From Brevundimonas vesicularis (GTDB lineage: Bacteria > Pseudomonadota > Alphaproteobacteria > Caulobacterales > Caulobacteraceae): a DNA stretch of 64,000 nt. Both the position numbers and the translations under genes were made by a program. The stretch spans positions 1,612,001 through 1,676,000 of the forward strand of contig NZ_CP114278.1 in the NCBI RefSeq assembly GCF_027105095.1, read 5' to 3'. Numbering within the stretch: the first letter of the stretch is position 1; each line of letters opens with the position of its first letter. Below are positions 17,201-25,594 of the stretch, piece after piece. The notes beneath the pieces were generated by a model. It worked only from the letters and a program-made list of their open reading frames with translations, searched no databases and had not been told where the DNA came from.

Positions 17201-18302
17201 TTTCGGTCGCGTGAATCCAAATACGGGCACGGCGCCAATATTCCGCACTCGCCGAGACATGGCGTTGACTACATCGATATATGCAAGGCTGCCTATCCTT
17301 GTGGATCGTGCCCGGGGTGTAGAAGGGACTACTTGGCCAGCTCGATACGTCAGAATGTTCGACATGACTAACGACAGTTCTCTTTTTCGAACCAGGAATG
17401 AACTGGAAGATCGTGAGGGAGCCTGGAGCATCGGCGGAAATGTATTTCAGTCTAGCATCGGAAAATGGGTCCCGTTGTATGAAGGTAAAATGGTCCAGGC
17501 CTATGATCATCGCGCAGCTAGCGTGGTGATCAATGCTGAAAACGTAAAAAGGCCAGCGCAACCATTTGAGACCACGCCTGAGCAGCATCGCGATCCAAGT
17601 TGGGTCCCTGACCCGCAGTTCTGGGTTCTTGACAGCGGTGTTTCACCATCCGGTGACTGGCATGTCGGCATGAAGCACGTGACGGCGGCAACAAATGTCC
17701 GGTCTATGATCGTGGGCATTATACCCAGGAGTGGAGCCGGCAACTCGCTCCCCGTCATTGATATGAACGGTGATGCAGAGGCAGCGTCCCTAGTCATCGG
17801 CTCGATGAATTCCGTGCCATTCGATTTTGTCCTCCGCCAGAAGGTTCAAGGTCAAAATCTGAACTGGTTCATCGTCGAGCAACTGCCCGTCGTCCCGCCG
17901 GCCGCCTACGACCGCGTCTTCGGTGCCAAATCCGCCCGCGACATTGTCCGCGAGGCCGTCCTTGAACTCAGCTACACGGCCCACGATCTTGCCCCGTTCG
18001 CGCGCGACCTGGGCCATGTCGACAACGCCGGCGACGTCCTGCCACCGTTCATCTGGAACGACGAGCGGCGCCTTGGGCTGCGGGCCAAGCTGGATGCGCT
18101 CTACTTTATCCTCTACGGCGTCTTCGACCCGGCCGACCCGGCCCAGAGCCGCGACGACATCCGCTACATTTACTCGACCTTCCCCATCGTCGAGCGCGAT
18201 GAGGTCGCCGAGTGGGGTTCCTACCGCAGTCGAGACCTGGCCCTGGCCTGGATTAACGCCCTGATGGCAGGGCAGCCCGATGCGGCCGTCAGTGCAAATT
18301 GA
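14214..18302 (+). CDS. Type IIG-like restriction-modification enzyme (nuclease plus N6-adenine methylase)
   Basis: A 1362-residue fused restriction-methylation protein that should methylate adenine in its target and cut unmodified DNA. The N-terminal PD-(D/E)XK region shows VPDGLLFADADAKA near residue 93 and LAVVESKRWARPLD near 123. The Eco57I-type methylase core has the SAM-binding DPAMGSGHFLVSL near 521 and the catalytic AVVGNPPWDRI near 811. The RKNSGSYYTPDELVGLIL segment before the SAM motif is typical of this class. The last 500 residues probably include target recognition. ATG 14214 follows AAGG at a usable distance. The stop codon lies inside palindrome copy 8. From about 17100 to 17850 the codon use looks less GC-biased, matching a variable recognition region. 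Confidence 0.85.
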   Translation: MGASTDSNLFHAGSLFSTDYLVGAIKAEPAYKAVDAGTLRARFVEIADAFPKNAKTNESQTEDDFIWPVLDALGWKDSLRQQNLTVTGRDDVPDGLLFADADAKATANAQDEQWRRYGHGLAVVESKRWARPLDRASGRDETTAPSTQMLRYLRRIDDTSQGKLRWGILTNGTRWRLYWAGARSISEEFLEIDLGRVLALDGTPDLFIEDEARDHWLRVFACMFGREAFLRTGVDQKSFHDRARAEAAFYEERVAASLSRLVFDDVFPALARALAASAPEAPLDDIRDAALILLYRLLFLLYAEDRDLLPVSDHRYDDYALRPLRIEIGDRVSNGDTFSGTAAKVWSHVSDLSRIIDKGDASVGIPPYNGGLFAGAGAPLLSTARIADDVMAPALDALSYERSSGQRRYINYRDLSVQQLGSIYERLLEYEIVREGAVGAAEPLTVRPNLFARKNSGSYYTPDELVGLILDETLEPLIGERRAAFHAALEALDSNDTPEMQRGALREVDAAEAILSLRVCDPAMGSGHFLVSLVDTLADHVLEAMAEAAALGAEADYTSSLAGEIEKIRATILRNARAAKWTIDESHLDDRHIVRRMVLKRCVYGVDKNPMAVELAKVALWLHTFTVGAPLSFIDHHLHAGDSLFGLWVRDAIDKAGKLGGELLWNEALANAQRQALAMKTIEMATDAEIAEAHRSAEMWTDVEFQVGPLDSFVSFMHALDWLDLGKDQKRLVRLWLDGQFGEPLLIARGKATPAQGRTKVDEIEGFMDIWRRARDLIAEERFLNWQISFPGVWDDWAGKNRVGGFDAVVGNPPWDRIKLQQVEWFAARRPQIALAQRASDRAKMIAKLKADSDPLFEDFKKADARAAGTTRMARTSGHYPLLSRGDINLYSLFVERAQTLVKPGGMVGLLTPSGIASDLSASAFFRSVATEGRLKALYDFENRKVFFPDVHASFKFCVLSFGSSRVFDAANCAFFLHSVETLRDPDRAFPITAEDFGRVNPNTGTAPIFRTRRDMALTTSIYARLPILVDRARGVEGTTWPARYVRMFDMTNDSSLFRTRNELEDREGAWSIGGNVFQSSIGKWVPLYEGKMVQAYDHRAASVVINAENVKRPAQPFETTPEQHRDPSWVPDPQFWVLDSGVSPSGDWHVGMKHVTAATNVRSMIVGIIPRSGAGNSLPVIDMNGDAEAASLVIGSMNSVPFDFVLRQKVQGQNLNWFIVEQLPVVPPAAYDRVFGAKSARDIVREAVLELSYTAHDLAPFARDLGHVDNAGDVLPPFIWNDERRLGLRAKLDALYFILYGVFDPADPAQSRDDIRYIYSTFPIVERDEVAEWGSYRSRDLALAWINALMAGQPDAAVSAN

Positions 18303-18317
18303 GACAATCGCACTGAG
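18289..18317 (+). repeat. CTCAGTGCA palindrome, copy 8 (holds a stop codon)
   Basis: GTCAGTGCAAATTGAG then ACAATCGCACTGAG. The final codons of the type IIG gene (AGT GCA AAT TGA) are spelled by the left arm and centre. Confidence 0.7.
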
Positions 18318-18331
18318 ACCTAACCTCGACC

Positions 18332-19129
18332 TCATTTTTTGGTCGCGCCGAGCTTTTGAGCAGCGCTTTCCACGACGTCCCGCATACACGCGAGGTTCCA
18401 GACCACGCCCGCCCCAGTGGGCGTCCGACCACTGTAGAGGCCAATCAGGCGCGTCGCCCAGTTGGACCCTACAAGGGAGCCATCCGATCGCCGCAGCCCC
18501 TGCGCATCTTCCCGATATGCAATTACGGGTGACCCCGACGATCCCTTCGCCGTCGGGCCACGGATGAGAAACGCGGGTTTGCCGTCCCAACTATCGGTCA
18601 AAGGGCTCTCAAGCGTGCAGTCGATCCACTGCGGGAAAGCGCTAAACATAGGTTGGCCGTCGCGATAGCCAACGCAGTTCACCGGGTCACCGACATCCAC
18701 TGCGAAATCGTCCTGCTCGATGACGTGGATGCCAAAGCACCGTCCTTGTGGCGGCTTCTTGAAGGGCAGGGCGACAACGTCGACTGCAGCGCCGATCATT
18801 GGATGTTCGGACCAGGTTGGCTTACCTTCGTCGTCGTAGAGAGGGATGCCGTGAACCCACCATTCATTGCCTAAACCGGCCGTCGGCAGCAAAACTGCGA
18901 GTTGGTCAGGGACGCCTCCCATGCCGTGCAGGGGGGTGTTGGTATACTGGTCACGCCCTGTGACGTTGTGCCGGTTAGTCACGACGAACCAATGGCCCCA
19001 GTGGCTGACCGTCAGACATGTGCCGCGCTATAGGGGCGTGCCTCTGAACTGCATTTCGACCAGAAAGGTGCTCATGCTCGCCCATGGAAGCTGGATGACG
19101 CCATCTACAAGTTCATGATGCTTTGCCAT
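18332..19129 (-). pseudogene. Trypsin-like serine protease gene interrupted by an amber codon
   Basis: From ATG 19129 the frame reads MAKHHELVDGVIQLPWASM through LVEMQFRGTPL, then TAG at 19030-19028, then RGTCLTVSHWGHWFVVTNRH without loss of frame. The catalytic triad of an S1-type protease is complete after the stop: H in FVVTNRHNVTG, D in AAVDVVALPF, S in GSSGSPVIAY. There are 264 sense codons and one stop at codon 34. Translation could restart only at GTG 18982, which keeps the histidine but loses the strand before it. It could be a true pseudogene, an amber-suppressed gene or a one-base error. Such proteases occur in some defence operons. It lies between palindrome copies 8 and 9. Confidence 0.7.
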
Positions 19130-19200
19130 CTTGTTTTTGCTCTCGCTGGGCCTCGGTGGATCGTTCACTCGTTCTGCATCGATCCCGCCCCCCCATCGCT

Positions 19201-19229
19201 CTCAGTGCACATTAAGAGAAACGCACTGA
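19201..19229 (+). repeat. CTCAGTGCA palindrome, copy 9
   Basis: CTCAGTGCACATTAAG then AGAAACGCACTGA, close to the consensus. It is the last copy before the 24-kb block without any. Confidence 0.75.
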
Positions 19230-19245
19230 CGGCCAGGGGAGGGGC

Positions 19246-19258
19246 GTCCGCTTCTGAC
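19246..19258 (+). repeat. Second repeat (GTCCGCTTCTG type), truncated copy
   Basis: GTCCGCTTCTGAC matches the first 11 bases of the element at 43365-43385. It stops where the IS1182-family element begins, so the insertion may have split it. Like the copy near 43430 it follows a G-rich AGGGGAGGGG run after the palindrome. Confidence 0.4.
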
Positions 19259-19259
19259 T

Positions 19260-20836
19260 GAGGCTGTGTGAAAACGCGTCCGGATCGAGCGAATTAGGTT
19301 AGCCTTCTGAAGTCAGCAGGAGGTGGGTATGAGCCGCTTCGTTCAAGGTGCAGATCGCCGGCAGCCGACGCTGCTTCCCGAGTGTCTCGACGACTATGTG
19401 GCCGAGGATAATCCGGTCCGGGTGGTCGATGTGTTCGTCGACGAACTGGATCTGAAGGGCTTGGGGTTTGAGGGCATGACGCCGGCGGCGACGGGGCGTC
19501 CGGCCTATCATCCCGCGACGCTGCTGAAGCTCTACGTCTACGGTTATCTGAACAAGGTGCAGTCGAGCCGGCGGCTGGAGCGCGAGGCGCAGCGCAACGT
19601 CGAGCTGATGTGGCTGACGGGGCGGCTGGCGCCGGATCACAAGACCATCGCCGACTTCCGCCGCGAGAACGGCGCCGCCATCCAGGCGGCGTGCGCGCAG
19701 TTCGTGGTGCTGTGCCGCCAGCTGGGCCTGTTCGGCGCGGCGCTGGTCGCCATCGACGGGTCGAAGTTCAAGGCGGTGAACACCCGCGACAAGAACTTCA
19801 CCGCCTACAAGGTCAAGCGGCGGATCGAACAAGTTGCCGAGCACATCGCCGGTTATCTTCAGGACTTGGACACGGCGGATCGTCACGAGGGCGAAGCGGC
19901 AGAGGCGCGGTCTGGAAGACTGGTCGAGAAGATCGATCGGCTGCGCGACCAGATGGCGATGCTCAAGGCCATGGAGGCCGAGGTCGAGGCGTCACCCGAC
20001 GGCCAGGTCTCCCTGACCGATCCCGACGCGCGGGCCATGGCGACGTCGGGTCGAGGCAGCGGCATCGTCGGCTACAACGTCCAATCCGCCGTCGAAGGTG
20101 AGCATCACCTGATCGTCACCCACGAGGTGGTGATGACCGGCAGTGATCGCGAGCAGCTGGCGTCGATAGCGGGCAAGGCCAAGGACGCGATGGGCGTCGA
20201 GGCGCTCGATGTGCTGGCGGACCGCGGCTACTTCTCTGGCGAGGCGATCCTGGCCTGCGAAGCCATGGGCGTGACGCCCTACGTTCCGAAGCCGCTGACT
20301 TCAGGCGCCAAAGCGGCGGGCCGCTTCGGCAAGCAGGACTTCGTCTACCTACCCGATCAGGACGTCTATCGCTGCCCGGCCGGAGCACTGCTCGCGCATC
20401 ACATGACGACCGTCGAAAAGGGGCTGACGTTGCACCGCTACTGGGATCGAGCCAGTTGCACCGGCTGCCGCCTGAAGCCTCAGTGCACGCCCAGCGTCGA
20501 GCGTCGGATCACCCGCTGGGAGCATGAAGCCGTGATCGATGCGCTGCAGGCCCGGATGGACCTCGCCCCGCGCGCCATGCGCACCAGACGACGGCTGGTT
20601 GAACACCCCTTCGGCACGATCAAGGCATGGATGGGCCACACCCACTTCCTGACGAAGCGCCTGCCCAACGTGAAGACTGAGATCAGCCTCCACATCCTCG
20701 CCTACAACATGAAGCGGGCGATGGCGGTGCTCGGAACCAAGCCCCTCATGGAAGCGATCAGGGCCTGAGAAGGAGGCGCTCCGGCCTCAATGCCGCTCGC
20801 GCACCGCAGCAGCTCAGTACGTTTTTACACGGCCTC
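19260..20836 (+). mobile_element. IS1182-family insertion sequence
   Basis: The ends form an inverted repeat: left GAGGCTGTGTGAAAACG (19260-19276), right the complement of CGTTTTTACACGGCCTC (20820-20836), with 15 of 17 positions matching. GACT flanks both sides (19256-19259 and 20837-20840) and is a likely target duplication. One intact transposase gene fills the element. It sits at the border between the repeat-rich accessory block and the phosphate-gene block. Confidence 0.8.
19329..20768 (+). CDS. IS1182-family transposase
   Basis: A DDE transposase of 479 residues that moves the surrounding element. The N-terminal DUF772-type domain shows YHPATLLKLYVYGYLNKVQS and SSRRLEREAQRNVELMWLTG. 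LVAIDGSKFKAV gives the first catalytic aspartate. VLADRGYFSGEAILAC carries the second, and VEHPFGTIKAWMG the conserved region with the final acidic residue. A cysteine cluster (CTGCRLKPQC) precedes it. ATG 19329 follows GCAGGAGG at five bases, better than the in-frame GTG 19323. It appears intact and full length, so the element may still be active. Confidence 0.9.
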   Translation: MSRFVQGADRRQPTLLPECLDDYVAEDNPVRVVDVFVDELDLKGLGFEGMTPAATGRPAYHPATLLKLYVYGYLNKVQSSRRLEREAQRNVELMWLTGRLAPDHKTIADFRRENGAAIQAACAQFVVLCRQLGLFGAALVAIDGSKFKAVNTRDKNFTAYKVKRRIEQVAEHIAGYLQDLDTADRHEGEAAEARSGRLVEKIDRLRDQMAMLKAMEAEVEASPDGQVSLTDPDARAMATSGRGSGIVGYNVQSAVEGEHHLIVTHEVVMTGSDREQLASIAGKAKDAMGVEALDVLADRGYFSGEAILACEAMGVTPYVPKPLTSGAKAAGRFGKQDFVYLPDQDVYRCPAGALLAHHMTTVEKGLTLHRYWDRASCTGCRLKPQCTPSVERRITRWEHEAVIDALQARMDLAPRAMRTRRRLVEHPFGTIKAWMGHTHFLTKRLPNVKTEISLHILAYNMKRAMAVLGTKPLMEAIRA

Positions 20837-20879
20837 GACTCAATAGAGACCTTCACAGCGTCTGCTAAGGGTAAGGGCT

Positions 20880-21068
20880 CTACCGGCCGACGAGGCGGCC
20901 TATAGTGATAGCCGGACGATCTGCGGCGTCCATTACGCCAGCGATGTCGAGGCCGGTCGCATCGTGGGCGCCGCGCTGTTCGCCGCCCTGAAGGCGGACC
21001 CGACGTTCCAGGCAAACTTCGCTACGGCGCGCTTGGAGCTGCTTCGCGAGAGAAGGCTGGCAAGATGA
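20880..21068 (+). pseudogene. 3' remnant of a PhoN-like class A acid phosphatase gene
   Basis: The frame ending at TGA 21066-21068 reads LPADEAAYSDSRTICGVHYA, then SDVEAGRIVGAALFAALKAD and a helical tail. SRTICGVHYASD matches the signature S-R-x-x-C-G-x-H-x-x-S-D of the PAP2/class A acid phosphatases, including the catalytic histidine. The N-terminal three quarters are absent. The region before 20880 loses similarity, and the far side of the IS is intergenic, so the loss is larger than the IS insertion alone. It lies just before a TonB receptor and PhoD, fitting a phosphate-scavenging group. Confidence 0.65.
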
Positions 21069-21281
21069 AATCGCGGTGTCAGGCGTCGGCAAGTCGGATA
21101 GCTTTCCGGAGCGGCGAGCACTCCTGCGCGACCATCCGTGCCCAGCCCCATCAGATCCGAGGTCGGATGAACAGTCGCGAGACTGTGCAGACCTCGTCGT
21201 CAAAGCGATGCGGCAATGTCGTCGCCTCGACATCGCGCCATCGTAGGCACCTCCCCAACTTAGCCGAATCTGGGGGATCAG

Positions 21282-23795
21282 ATGTCCACGACCACATTGA
21301 AGACGCGACTGCTGGCCGCAGCGACCCTGACGAGCGCCATGACGGCAGGATCGGCCGCCTGGGCGCAGGAGCCGGCGCCGGTCAACAACGTGGACGACGT
21401 CATCGTCACCGCGCAGCTGCGTGAGCAGAAAACCATCGACGTGCCCTTCGCCTTGACGGCCTATTCCGGCCAGTTCCTGGAAGACTTGGGCATTCAGGAG
21501 TTCGAACAGCTGTCTGCCTTCGTGCCGGGCTTCCTGGTGCAGAACCAGTCGCCAAACAATCCAGGCTTCGTGATGCGCGGCATCACCTCCGAGTCCGGCG
21601 CGGCGACCTCCGAGGCCCGCGTGTCTGTGTTCCAGGACGGGGTATCGATCTCCAAGTCGCGCGGTTCCTATGTCGAACTGTTCGACCTCGAGCGGGTGGA
21701 GGTCGCCAAGGGGCCGCAATCGACCCTGTACGGGCGCGGCGCCCTGATCGGCGCGGTTAATCTGGTGCAGAACCGCGCGCGTCCCGGCGCGACCGACGCC
21801 TATGCGAATATCGAGGCCGGCAACGAAGGCTATCGCATGGTCGAGGGCGCGCTGAACCTGCCGGTGGGCGAGACCGCAGGGCTGCGCCTGGCGACACGCC
21901 TGAAGACCCGCGATGGTTCCGTCGAGAACCTGCTGGGCGGCGACGATTTCAACGCGATCGAGACCCGCGCCTTCCGCCCGTCCGGCGCCTGGACGCCGTC
22001 GGACGCGATGCGGTTCGACGTGATCGGCAACTATCAGAAGGACAACGCCTCGGGGACGTCGTTCAAGTCCGTCGCCTATGCGCCGGCCGATCCGAACACC
22101 GGCGCCGTCCTGGGCGGCAAGGAACCGTGGGAGGGTGCGGCCCTGACACGCGGTGCGGCGTTCGACGGCGGCAAGGCGCTGGGTCTGGACCGCGAAGTCT
22201 GGGGCGTGACGGGTCTGGCGCGCATCGACCTGAACGCCGCCTGGACGCTGAACGCGACCACGGCCTATCGCGCGTTTACCAACTACGAGACCTTCGACGC
22301 CGATGGCGTGTCCCTCCCGCTTTTGACCGCCGCCGAGGACACGCATGGCGAACAGTGGAGCCAGGACCTGCGTCTGGGCTTCGACAACGGGGGTCGGCTG
22401 ACCGGTTTCGTCGGCGCCGGCTGGTTCCAGGAAGAGGGTTATCAGCGCACTCCGACCCAGTTCGATGAACGCCTGATCCTGGCGCAGCTGTCGGGCCTGC
22501 TGGACGGTTCGCCTGCGACGGTCGGGGACAGGACGTTGCCGCTGGCCGCCTATCCCGCCATCGCCCAGGCTGCGCTCGGCGGTCTTTTGACGCCGCTGGG
22601 CGCCGGAGCGTTCGCCGCGCCCATCGCCGCCAATCTGAAGTCGGCGCACATCGAGACCCCGACCAACCGTTCGGAGCTGACGTCCTACGACCTCTTCGCC
22701 GACGCGACCTACGCCTTCACCGACCGGTTCGAGGTGTCGGCAGGCCTACGTTACACCCGCGACGACAAAACCACCGGCTTCGCCAGTTCGGTTCAGAGCC
22801 GCTCAGCCCTTGGAGCCCTGCTGGCGCTTCAGGCCGGCGCCATTCCGGCGGCGCAGGTTCCGACCTTCCTCGGCGCCCTGGCGAACCCGGCCTATCTCGC
22901 CATTCCCGCCAGCGCCTTCCCCCTGTTCGGCCTGATCTCGCAGCCGACCGCCAACAACGGCGACTTCGCCGATTTCGACTCCAAGGACGACGGCGTGACC
23001 TGGCGTCTGACGGCGCGCTACGCCTTGACGGACGACACCAACGTCTACGCCAACTATGCACGCGGTCGTCGCCCGGAGGTCATCAGCGCCTCGGCGCCGT
23101 CGGCGCCGCTAGGTTCGCCCCGGTTCGCTCCGGTCGAGGCGGAGACGGTCGACAGCTATGAGATCGGGGCCAAGTCGTCGTTCCTGGGCGGCCGCCTGCG
23201 GATCGACGGCGCGGTCTTCCTGTACAACTACGAAAACTTCCAGACGACGGTGCAGCAAGGCACGACGTTCATCGTCACCAACGCCGGCGAGGCCAAGTCG
23301 TATGGTTTCGAAACCCAGGCCAACTTCGCCGTCACGCCGGACTTCGACCTGTTCGCCACCTATGCCTACAACCACTCGCGGTTCGAGAACGGCATCTATG
23401 ACGGCAACCAGTTCCGCCTGTCGCCGGACAATGCCGTCTCGATCGGCGCGACCTGGCGTCTGCCGGTGTCCGGCGGCGCGATCGTGGTCCAGCCGACCTA
23501 CACCTGGCAGTCCAAGGTCTTCTTCAGCGACGACAATGACATCCCGGCGCTTCAGAGCCGCAACATCGTGCGCGACCTGATCCAGGACGAGTATCAGGAC
23601 GCCTACGGCCTGCTGAATCTGCGCGTTCGCTACACGCCCGACTCGGGCGCCTGGGGCGTCGAGGCCTTCGGCGAGAACGTGCTGGACGAGGACTACATCA
23701 AGGACGCCGGCAACACCGGCGACGGCCTGGGCATGCCGACCTTCATCGCCGGACGGCCCGCGTCGTACGGCCTCATATTCAAGCTCAAGCTGTAA
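21282..23795 (+). CDS. TonB-dependent outer-membrane receptor
   Basis: An 837-residue outer-membrane receptor that imports a bound ligand with energy from TonB-ExbBD. The signal peptide ends at AAWAQ, a TonB-box-like DDVIVTAQLREQ follows, then the plug (DVPFALTAYSG, FVMRGITSESGAA, VEVAKGPQSTLYGRGALIGA) and a beta-barrel ending in YGLIFKLKL with a terminal aromatic/hydrophobic pattern. ATG 21282 follows GGGGG at a usable distance. It is ten bases from the PhoD gene, so the two are surely cotranscribed. The substrate is probably an organic phosphate or phosphodiester that PhoD then cleaves, inferred only from context. No Pho box was seen in its upstream region. Confidence 0.9.
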   Translation: MSTTTLKTRLLAAATLTSAMTAGSAAWAQEPAPVNNVDDVIVTAQLREQKTIDVPFALTAYSGQFLEDLGIQEFEQLSAFVPGFLVQNQSPNNPGFVMRGITSESGAATSEARVSVFQDGVSISKSRGSYVELFDLERVEVAKGPQSTLYGRGALIGAVNLVQNRARPGATDAYANIEAGNEGYRMVEGALNLPVGETAGLRLATRLKTRDGSVENLLGGDDFNAIETRAFRPSGAWTPSDAMRFDVIGNYQKDNASGTSFKSVAYAPADPNTGAVLGGKEPWEGAALTRGAAFDGGKALGLDREVWGVTGLARIDLNAAWTLNATTAYRAFTNYETFDADGVSLPLLTAAEDTHGEQWSQDLRLGFDNGGRLTGFVGAGWFQEEGYQRTPTQFDERLILAQLSGLLDGSPATVGDRTLPLAAYPAIAQAALGGLLTPLGAGAFAAPIAANLKSAHIETPTNRSELTSYDLFADATYAFTDRFEVSAGLRYTRDDKTTGFASSVQSRSALGALLALQAGAIPAAQVPTFLGALANPAYLAIPASAFPLFGLISQPTANNGDFADFDSKDDGVTWRLTARYALTDDTNVYANYARGRRPEVISASAPSAPLGSPRFAPVEAETVDSYEIGAKSSFLGGRLRIDGAVFLYNYENFQTTVQQGTTFIVTNAGEAKSYGFETQANFAVTPDFDLFATYAYNHSRFENGIYDGNQFRLSPDNAVSIGATWRLPVSGGAIVVQPTYTWQSKVFFSDDNDIPALQSRNIVRDLIQDEYQDAYGLLNLRVRYTPDSGAWGVEAFGENVLDEDYIKDAGNTGDGLGMPTFIAGRPASYGLIFKLKL

Positions 23796-23805
23796 GGGTT
23801 CGACG

Positions 23806-25476
23806 ATGAACATGGATCGCCGCAGTCTTCTTGGGTTGCTCGGCGCGGGGGCGGCGTCGCCCGCCGTTGCGCAGGACGCCAACACCGGATCGGTCGCCTT
23901 CCTGCACGGGGTGGCCAGCGGCGATCCCGACACGCGCTCGGCCGTCTTCTGGACCCGCGTCACCCCGGCCGATCCGTCGGTCGGGGAGGTCGCCGTCGTG
24001 CTGGAAGTCGCAAATGACGCCGGGTTCGGCGACATCGTTCGTCGCTCGACCGGTCTTCGCGCGCGGGCCGAGCGGGATTTCACCGTCAAACACGATCTGG
24101 ACGGCCAGGGCCTGGAGCCGGGACGCGACTATTTCTATCGCTTCGTCGCCAATGGCGTGATCTCGCCGGTCGGCCGGGTGCGGACCCTGCCGGAGGGGGC
24201 GACCGCCGATCTGGCCTTGGCCGTCGTGTCGTGTCAGCTTTATCCCGGCGGCCTGTTCAACGCCTATGACGCCCTGTCTAAGCGGGACCGGCTGGACGCC
24301 GTCATCCACCTGGGCGACTACATCTACGAATACGGGGCCGAGCCGTCCGACTATGGCATGAGTACGGGCGCGGCCCTGAACCGGATTCCGCAGCCGGCGC
24401 ACGAGATCGTCAGCCTGGCCGACTATCGGACGCGGCACGCCCAATACAAGACCGATCCCGACCTTCAGGCCGCCCACGCCCGCGCCGCCTTCATCTGCGT
24501 ATGGGACGACCACGAGGTGGCCAACGACGCCTGGATGACGGGCGCGGAGAACCACCAGCCCGAGACCGAGGGCGACTTCGCGACCCGCAAGGCGGCCGCC
24601 CTTCGCGCCTATTACGAATGGATGCCGATCCGCGAGCCCAAGTCGGGCGCGCTCAACGCGGCGATCAACCGCAGCTTCGATTTCGGCGACTTGGCCACCT
24701 TGGCGATGGTCGAGACGCGGCTGCTGGCGCGCGGCGAGCAGATGACCTTCGCAGACATGCCCAAGACGGCGGCGGGCGGGCCGGACGTCGCGGCGTTCGA
24801 AGCTCTGCGTCAGGCGCCGGATCGCGATCTCCTAGGCGAGCGCCAGCGTCAATGGATCGGCGAGACGCTAAGCCGCTCCAAGGCGGCCGGTCGTCCGTGG
24901 CAGATCATCGGCAATCAGGTGGTGATGGCCAAGGTCAAGGGACCGGACATCTCGCGCATGATGCCGCCGGAGCAGCTCCAGCAGATGGTCGCCTCCTTGC
25001 CGGAAGACGCTCGGCCGCAGGTCGCGGCGGCGATACAGCTGTTCAAGCTGGGCTTGCCGTTCAATCTGGACAGCTGGGACGGCTATCCGGCCGGGCGCGA
25101 GCGTCTGTACGAGACGTTTGCGGCGGCGGACGTCGCGCCCATCGTCCTGTCGGGCGACAGTCACGCCTTCTGGGTCAACGAACTCCACGACAAGGACGGC
25201 GCGCGCCGGGCGGTGGAGTTCGGCACATCCTCAATCTCCAGCCCTTCGCCGGGGGACCATGTGGGCGGCCTGCCGCTGGGTGCCGCGCTGTCGGCGGCCA
25301 ATCCCGAGGTGAGGTTCTGCGACCAGACATCGAAGGGTTATGTGATGCTGAATATCACGCAGGATCGGGTCGTGGGCGAGCTGTGCGCCGTGTCCACCAT
25401 CGCGGCCAAACCCTATGAGCTGAAGAGGGCGAAGGCCTTTGCTGTCTCGCCGACGGGCGGCCTGACAGAACTCTGA
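23806..25476 (+). CDS. phoD: PhoD-family alkaline phosphatase/phosphodiesterase
   Basis: A 556-residue exported phosphatase that releases phosphate from organic esters. The N-terminus has the twin-arginine signal DRRSLLGLLGAGAASPAVAQ, so it is exported folded by Tat. An N-terminal fibronectin-like PhoD_N part (FLHGVASGDPDTRSAVFWTR) precedes the metallophosphatase core: VVSCQLYPGG, IHLGDYIYEYG, CVWDDHEVANDAW, VLSGDSHAFWVNEL. These supply the iron/calcium-binding D, C, N and H residues of PhoD. The gene follows a TonB receptor by ten bases, and a PhoN-like remnant lies upstream. Together they form a phosphate-acquisition cluster. Confidence 0.9.
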   Translation: MNMDRRSLLGLLGAGAASPAVAQDANTGSVAFLHGVASGDPDTRSAVFWTRVTPADPSVGEVAVVLEVANDAGFGDIVRRSTGLRARAERDFTVKHDLDGQGLEPGRDYFYRFVANGVISPVGRVRTLPEGATADLALAVVSCQLYPGGLFNAYDALSKRDRLDAVIHLGDYIYEYGAEPSDYGMSTGAALNRIPQPAHEIVSLADYRTRHAQYKTDPDLQAAHARAAFICVWDDHEVANDAWMTGAENHQPETEGDFATRKAAALRAYYEWMPIREPKSGALNAAINRSFDFGDLATLAMVETRLLARGEQMTFADMPKTAAGGPDVAAFEALRQAPDRDLLGERQRQWIGETLSRSKAAGRPWQIIGNQVVMAKVKGPDISRMMPPEQLQQMVASLPEDARPQVAAAIQLFKLGLPFNLDSWDGYPAGRERLYETFAAADVAPIVLSGDSHAFWVNELHDKDGARRAVEFGTSSISSPSPGDHVGGLPLGAALSAANPEVRFCDQTSKGYVMLNITQDRVVGELCAVSTIAAKPYELKRAKAFAVSPTGGLTEL

Positions 25477-25594
25477 GCGCTCCAGTGTGCAACAACGCAG
25501 CGCGCCTCTGTTGTAGCGGGCCCGTCTGGAGGCCGCGAAGATTGCAGCCTGCCCTGGAGCAACGCAGCTGACGTCTGCGTCTCGAGAAGGCGCC

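Noticed and set aside
21069..21281. Second Pho box before the TonB receptor-phoD pair
   Set aside because: CTGTGCAGACC and similar fragments lack a second unit at 11-base spacing.
20880..22649. Long minus-strand frame of 589 codons opposite the TonB receptor
   Set aside because: It is the antisense shadow of a GC-rich gene; its product is Arg/Gly-rich without motifs, and the + strand protein is unmistakable.
23109..24555. Two minus-strand frames (326 and 256 codons) opposite the TonB receptor and phoD
   Set aside because: Both are antisense to well-recognised coding sequence and have low-complexity composition.
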